Part shown: piece by piece, positions 61,181 to 64,000 of the stretch
Numbering within the stretch: the stretch's first letter is position 1
Layout of the letters: each line of letters starts with the position of its first letter
Assembly: GCA_965197545.1 (NCBI GenBank)
Contig: CBDANJ010000006.1
Span: 1 to 64,000 of the forward strand
Direction of reading: 5' to 3'
DNA from: CATOSP01 sp965197545
GTDB lineage: Bacteria; Chloroflexota; Dehalococcoidia; Lucifugimonadales; UBA3495
Length of the DNA stretch: 64,000 bases
Notes under the pieces: generated by a model
What the model was told of the DNA's origin: nothing
What the model saw: the letters and a program-made list of their open reading frames with translations, nothing else
The model's database searches: none
Program-made: the position numbers and the translations under genes

Positions 61181-61281
61181 GACATTGGCGACGCCTCCTC
61201 TTGCGATAGTTTCTTAGTAGAAGGGAAACCCCTCCATTCGTCTCTATCGTGGTGGGAACGCGGCGCAGGCTGTCACGAAAA

Positions 61282-62085
61282 TCAGCAACCGTACTTGCCT
61301 TCCAGCGCGCCGGTAAAGGAGACGGAGTCACCCGCGCCAAGTTCCATGGAATCCGATACCCCCGCGTCGATTTCCAGCACGTAGAGCACTGGGATAGCAG
61401 GGCCATAAGTGAGCAGGTCTGCCAGGGCCTGGTTGGGGTCCGGCTGCGGCACGTCCCGGGAGATATCAACCACGGTGCAAGCGGCGTCTATCCACACCAT
61501 GTCCAGCGGGAAATTCATCTCCTTCATCCAGAAGGTGCGGACTCCCTCGTTCTTGAACACGAACAACATCCCCCTGCCATCGGCCAAAGGCTCACGGCCC
61601 GATAGCCCCTGCGCCCGGCTCTCGGGAGTCTCGGCTACCTCGACTTCAAATGAGGCTTCGCCGACTTTGACCATTGGCCTGGGACCGGATGGGGCCGGGA
61701 GTTCCGTTGTTGGTGGAGGGTTGGAGGCAGTTGGCGGCATGGCGCTGGTGGGAGTCCTTCTTTCGGCAACTGTCGCATGAGTGGCTGAGGGTGTCACCCT
61801 CGCCGCGGCCACTGTCAAAGTTGGCCTGTCTGTTGTGATGTCCGGAGTATTAGCCGGAGCACTGGCCGAGGACGTTTCAGGAACTACACCCGTTGGCATG
61901 GGAGTTGACTCAACATCGACGGGCCGGCCGGGAATGCCGGAGCTTGTGGCTCTAGGACGCGAATCGGCCGCTGGAGTACCCTGCCCAACATCTCCCGCCG
62001 TGCAACCCAGGACCAGGAGCAAAACCAAGGCGAACGCTGAAAGCCCGGGCGTACTCGCTATCCACACCTTGAGCGTCCGACACAA
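61282..62085 (-). CDS. DUF192-domain lipoprotein
   Basis: 267-aa secreted protein. Signal peptide with lipobox LVLGC (Cys28), a Thr/Ala/Pro-rich stalk of about 120 residues, then DUF192 (VKVGEASFEVEVAETPESRAQGLSGREPL, MLFVFKNEGVRTFWMKEMNFPLDMVWID). DUF192 domains are small beta-barrel modules on the cell surface of unknown role. The long stalk would lift it off the membrane. Confidence 0.9.
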   Translation of the reverse strand: MCRTLKVWIASTPGLSAFALVLLLVLGCTAGDVGQGTPAADSRPRATSSGIPGRPVDVESTPMPTGVVPETSSASAPANTPDITTDRPTLTVAAARVTPSATHATVAERRTPTSAMPPTASNPPPTTELPAPSGPRPMVKVGEASFEVEVAETPESRAQGLSGREPLADGRGMLFVFKNEGVRTFWMKEMNFPLDMVWIDAACTVVDISRDVPQPDPNQALADLLTYGPAIPVLYVLEIDAGVSDSMELGAGDSVSFTGALEGKYGC

Positions 62086-62118
62086 GGTTACGGAAAGATT
62101 CCCGGCACGAATCGCCAG

Positions 62119-62910
62119 CTAACTACGTCCCGTCACCTTATGAATCGCCGAGACCCTGTCACTCATCGACCGGAGCAGTATGGAGGGGGGAGGCGGGGCT
62201 ACGTGGGAATAACCGACGCCCAACTCCAACAGTTCCTCGGGTCCCAAGGGCAAAGCCGGGTGGTTCATTGACACGGCTAACTTGGCTTTGCCGATGGCCT
62301 TGACCTTATCGGCGATCTCCTTCAATTTCGCTTTCAGGCGCGGGTCGTTTGGGTCGCGGATTCCCATGTATTCTGAGAAGTCAGTGGGGCCGATGGCCAC
62401 CAAGTCGATACCGTCAAGGGCCGCGATCTTCTCGATATCACTGATCCCCTTTTCGTCCTCCGCCATCACCGACAGCAGGATCTCGTCGTTTGATTGTTGA
62501 ATATGGTCTTCCCAGGACACAGTGCCGAAACGGGCGGCCCTGCTGCCGCCGGCGGCGCCCCGCTGCCCCAGGGGAGGGTAACGCACGGCGTCCACCGCCC
62601 TCTTTGCCCCTTCTATTCCCTCGACGTGGGGGATTATGATGCCCTCCGCTCCCATGTCCAGCAAACGCAAGATGATGTTTGCATCGTTGCCTGGAACGCG
62701 AATTATCGATGCCACGCCCGCCAGGTCGGCGGCGCGGACCATCTCCCCAACCAGTGTCATTTCGAAGTTGGTGTGTTCCATGTCGATAAACGCGGCATCG
62801 AACCCGGCAAGCCCGATTATCTCCACAATCTGGGGATCGGACAGGGCCACGTAGGTCCCTATCGCGAGCTTCCCATCGGACATCACTTGCTTTACTCGAT
62901 TGCGGCGCAT
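62119..62910 (-). CDS. HpcH/HpaI aldolase family protein
   Basis: 263-aa class II (metal-dependent) pyruvate aldolase of the HpaI type. GFDAAFIDMEHTNFEM, AEGIIIPHVEG and LVAIGPTDFSEYMGI are the metal and substrate regions. The start is the ATG at 62910, seven bases after AGGAGG; an earlier in-frame start would add 21 residues. It is likely to cleave or form 2-keto-hydroxy acids; substrate not known. Confidence 0.92.
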   Translation of the reverse strand: MRRNRVKQVMSDGKLAIGTYVALSDPQIVEIIGLAGFDAAFIDMEHTNFEMTLVGEMVRAADLAGVASIIRVPGNDANIILRLLDMGAEGIIIPHVEGIEGAKRAVDAVRYPPLGQRGAAGGSRAARFGTVSWEDHIQQSNDEILLSVMAEDEKGISDIEKIAALDGIDLVAIGPTDFSEYMGIRDPNDPRLKAKLKEIADKVKAIGKAKLAVSMNHPALPLGPEELLELGVGYSHVAPPPPSILLRSMSDRVSAIHKVTGRS

Positions 62911-63215
62911 GTTCGACCTCCTGGCTGGGTGTGTGAAACAGGGTATTTGGAGCAGGGTACGCGGACCCTTCACGCGGCCCTATCTTAACGCCGAGCCCTT
63001 TCAACCACAAGAATCCCATTCGAGCCAATGGCTCATGCCATGGTCAACGCAGACACCCAACCCCCTAACACGGAACGCGGTGGAGTGGCAGGCAGGCGTC
63101 ATGGAGCAAGGCTCCAGCCATCGGGGAGCCTGGTCCCACCGGGTCTAATATTGACTGGCTGTGCCGGCTGGGGTATTTTGAATCCCGGAATATGCACCCA
63201 ACGGGGAGATAGACT

Positions 63216-63767
63216 ATGACCCAGGAAACACAATCGGCGCTTACTCCAGAGGTCCAGGCCATGATTGGGGTCAGTGGCGAAGTGGTGGAAGGTTGGGGCG
63301 TCGTGGACGCGGAGTACCTGCGCCGCTTTACCCAGGCCGTCATGGACCCAGACCCGAGATATTGGGACCAGGAATTCGCCGCGGGAACTCACTACGGCGA
63401 GATCATCACCCCGCCCATCATGGTCAGCTACATGTCCAGCCGCATCCGGCCCGATCAGGAAGACCCGATAACCAGGGCCTTTGAAGAGGACCCTATGTCG
63501 GACGGAATCGGCAGGGTGAGCCGGCCCGGTTCCCTGCCCGCGGTCCCGACCAACCTGGTGCGCGTGCTTAACGCCGGCAACGAATTGGAAATCTTCAAAT
63601 ACCCCAGCATCGGGGACAAGATACTCTTCCAGAACCGGTATTCGGACATACGGGAAAGGGTCGGCAGGGATGGCAGGGCGTTCCTGATCATCACCAGCGA
63701 GACCACCTACAAGAACCAGAACGACGAGCTGCTGTGCATCACCAGGGCTTCGTCGATCCGAAGATAA
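63216..63767 (+). CDS. FAS1-like / MaoC N-terminal dehydratase domain protein
   Basis: 183-aa hot-dog protein, similar to the N-terminal half of MaoC-type dehydratases (PF13452-like): VSGEVVEGWGVVDAEYLRRF, ITPPIMVSYM and GDKILFQNRYSDIRERVG RDG fit the fold. It lacks the catalytic His/Asp of the other half, which is probably provided by the next gene; the two form a split hydratase acting on enoyl-CoA-type substrates. Confidence 0.85.
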   Translation: MTQETQSALTPEVQAMIGVSGEVVEGWGVVDAEYLRRFTQAVMDPDPRYWDQEFAAGTHYGEIITPPIMVSYMSSRIRPDQEDPITRAFEEDPMSDGIGRVSRPGSLPAVPTNLVRVLNAGNELEIFKYPSIGDKILFQNRYSDIRERVGRDGRAFLIITSETTYKNQNDELLCITRASSIRR

Positions 63768-63806
63768 ACTCGCTCGCCCCGTATCCTAGAGCAGAGAGGT
63801 AACGCA

Positions 63807-64000
63807 ATGACCATCGCGCTGGAAGAGCTCCTGCAAATGTCCGCCGAGGAGATCTGGGCCCGCAATGAGCGCCCAAACGCGGACCAGTTGCGGAACAAGG
63901 ACCAGACCTTCTTCGAAGACGTGCATGAGGGCATGGAATTGCCCAAGTACATCTACAGACCCACTCCCACTCACCTGTTCCGGTGGAGCGCCGCTATCGA
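63807..64000 (+). CDS. Start of a MaoC-like dehydratase, cut by the window end
   Basis: Frame opens at ATG 63807 after AGAGGT, is intact to the end, and reads MTIALEELLQMSAEEIW, then EDVHEGMELPKYIYRPTPTH. This is the N-terminal portion of the second hot-dog subunit that follows the FAS1-like gene 39 bp upstream. The catalytic residues lie beyond the window. Confidence 0.75.
   Translation, partial: MTIALEELLQMSAEEIWARNERPNADQLRNKDQTFFEDVHEGMELPKYIYRPTPTHLFRWSAAI

Overview
The window looks like a chromosomal segment of a Chloroflexota bacterium, most likely from the Dehalococcoidia / SAR202-like part of the phylum. This is an inference from gene content, not from a marker tree. The GC content is high. 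It carries many lipoprotein-anchored family-5 solute-binding proteins, stand-alone CoxL-type oxidoreductase and acyl-CoA dehydrogenase genes, LLM flavin oxidoreductase, HpcH aldolase, FAS1/MaoC-like dehydratases, corrinoid methyltransfer genes and a UGSC selenoprotein. There is also a 5S rRNA gene away from any 16S or 23S gene. Two promoter-proximal boxes resemble the GAAC-N4-GTTC LexA site.

Layout. 1-3.8 kb: an RHH-like protein, a PaREP1/HEPN-like protein, a MEMO1-family protein, a MITE, tRNA-Arg(CCG), a VapBC-type pair and tRNA-Pro(TGG). 4-8.2 kb: a peptide-type ABC importer (lipoprotein plus two permeases, no ATPase). 8.4-10.7 kb: a CoxL/XdhA-type molybdenum hydroxylase. 10.8-20.5 kb: an arginine cluster (argJ, argB, UPF0182 membrane protein, argD, argG, class I aminotransferase), interrupted by hicBA, a PaREP1 gene and an argG'-'argD scar from a tandem duplication. 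20.5-26.4 kb: an aspartic protease-like protein, two acyl-CoA dehydrogenases, HIT and HD hydrolases, a probable small selenoprotein with in-frame TGA, a probable SOS-controlled HTH protein, a RAM-domain protein and rsmG. 26.6-31.8 kb: 5S rRNA, clpC, radA, moaE, moaD. 31.8-39.7 kb: a minus-strand one-carbon/corrinoid region (RACo-type activator, Cys-rich protein, corrinoid protein, MtaA-like methyltransferase, DUF5615/DUF433 pair, homocysteine methyltransferase, virulence-factor domain protein), with a low-GC patch inside. 39.8-45.3 kb: a second MITE copy, a collagen-like lipoprotein and a second ABC importer without ATPase. 45.4-50 kb: two tandem coiled-coil membrane proteins, an LLM oxidoreductase, a third MITE, an SDR epimerase and a GuaB3-like protein. 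50.2-55.9 kb: a UGSC selenoprotein, two tandem PaREP1 proteins, a DNA methyltransferase-nuclease fusion, a DUF4258/DUF2283 pair and a 359-aa protein of unknown function. 56-64 kb: a MITE-like element, dnaE, a PfkB kinase, a DUF192 lipoprotein, an HpcH aldolase and two dehydratase genes, the last cut by the window end.

How the parts work together. argJ, argB, argD and argG cover most of arginine synthesis (argC, argF and argH are not seen). MoaD/MoaE would supply the molybdopterin needed by the CoxL-type enzyme. The corrinoid protein, MtaA-like enzyme and RACo form a plausible methyl-transfer system feeding homocysteine or folate. Toxin-antitoxin-like pairs, PaREP1 proteins and MITEs mark the accessory points. 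The two best leads are the two in-frame TGA genes, each followed by a hairpin whose loop carries GGTC, and the duplication scar inside the arginine cluster.
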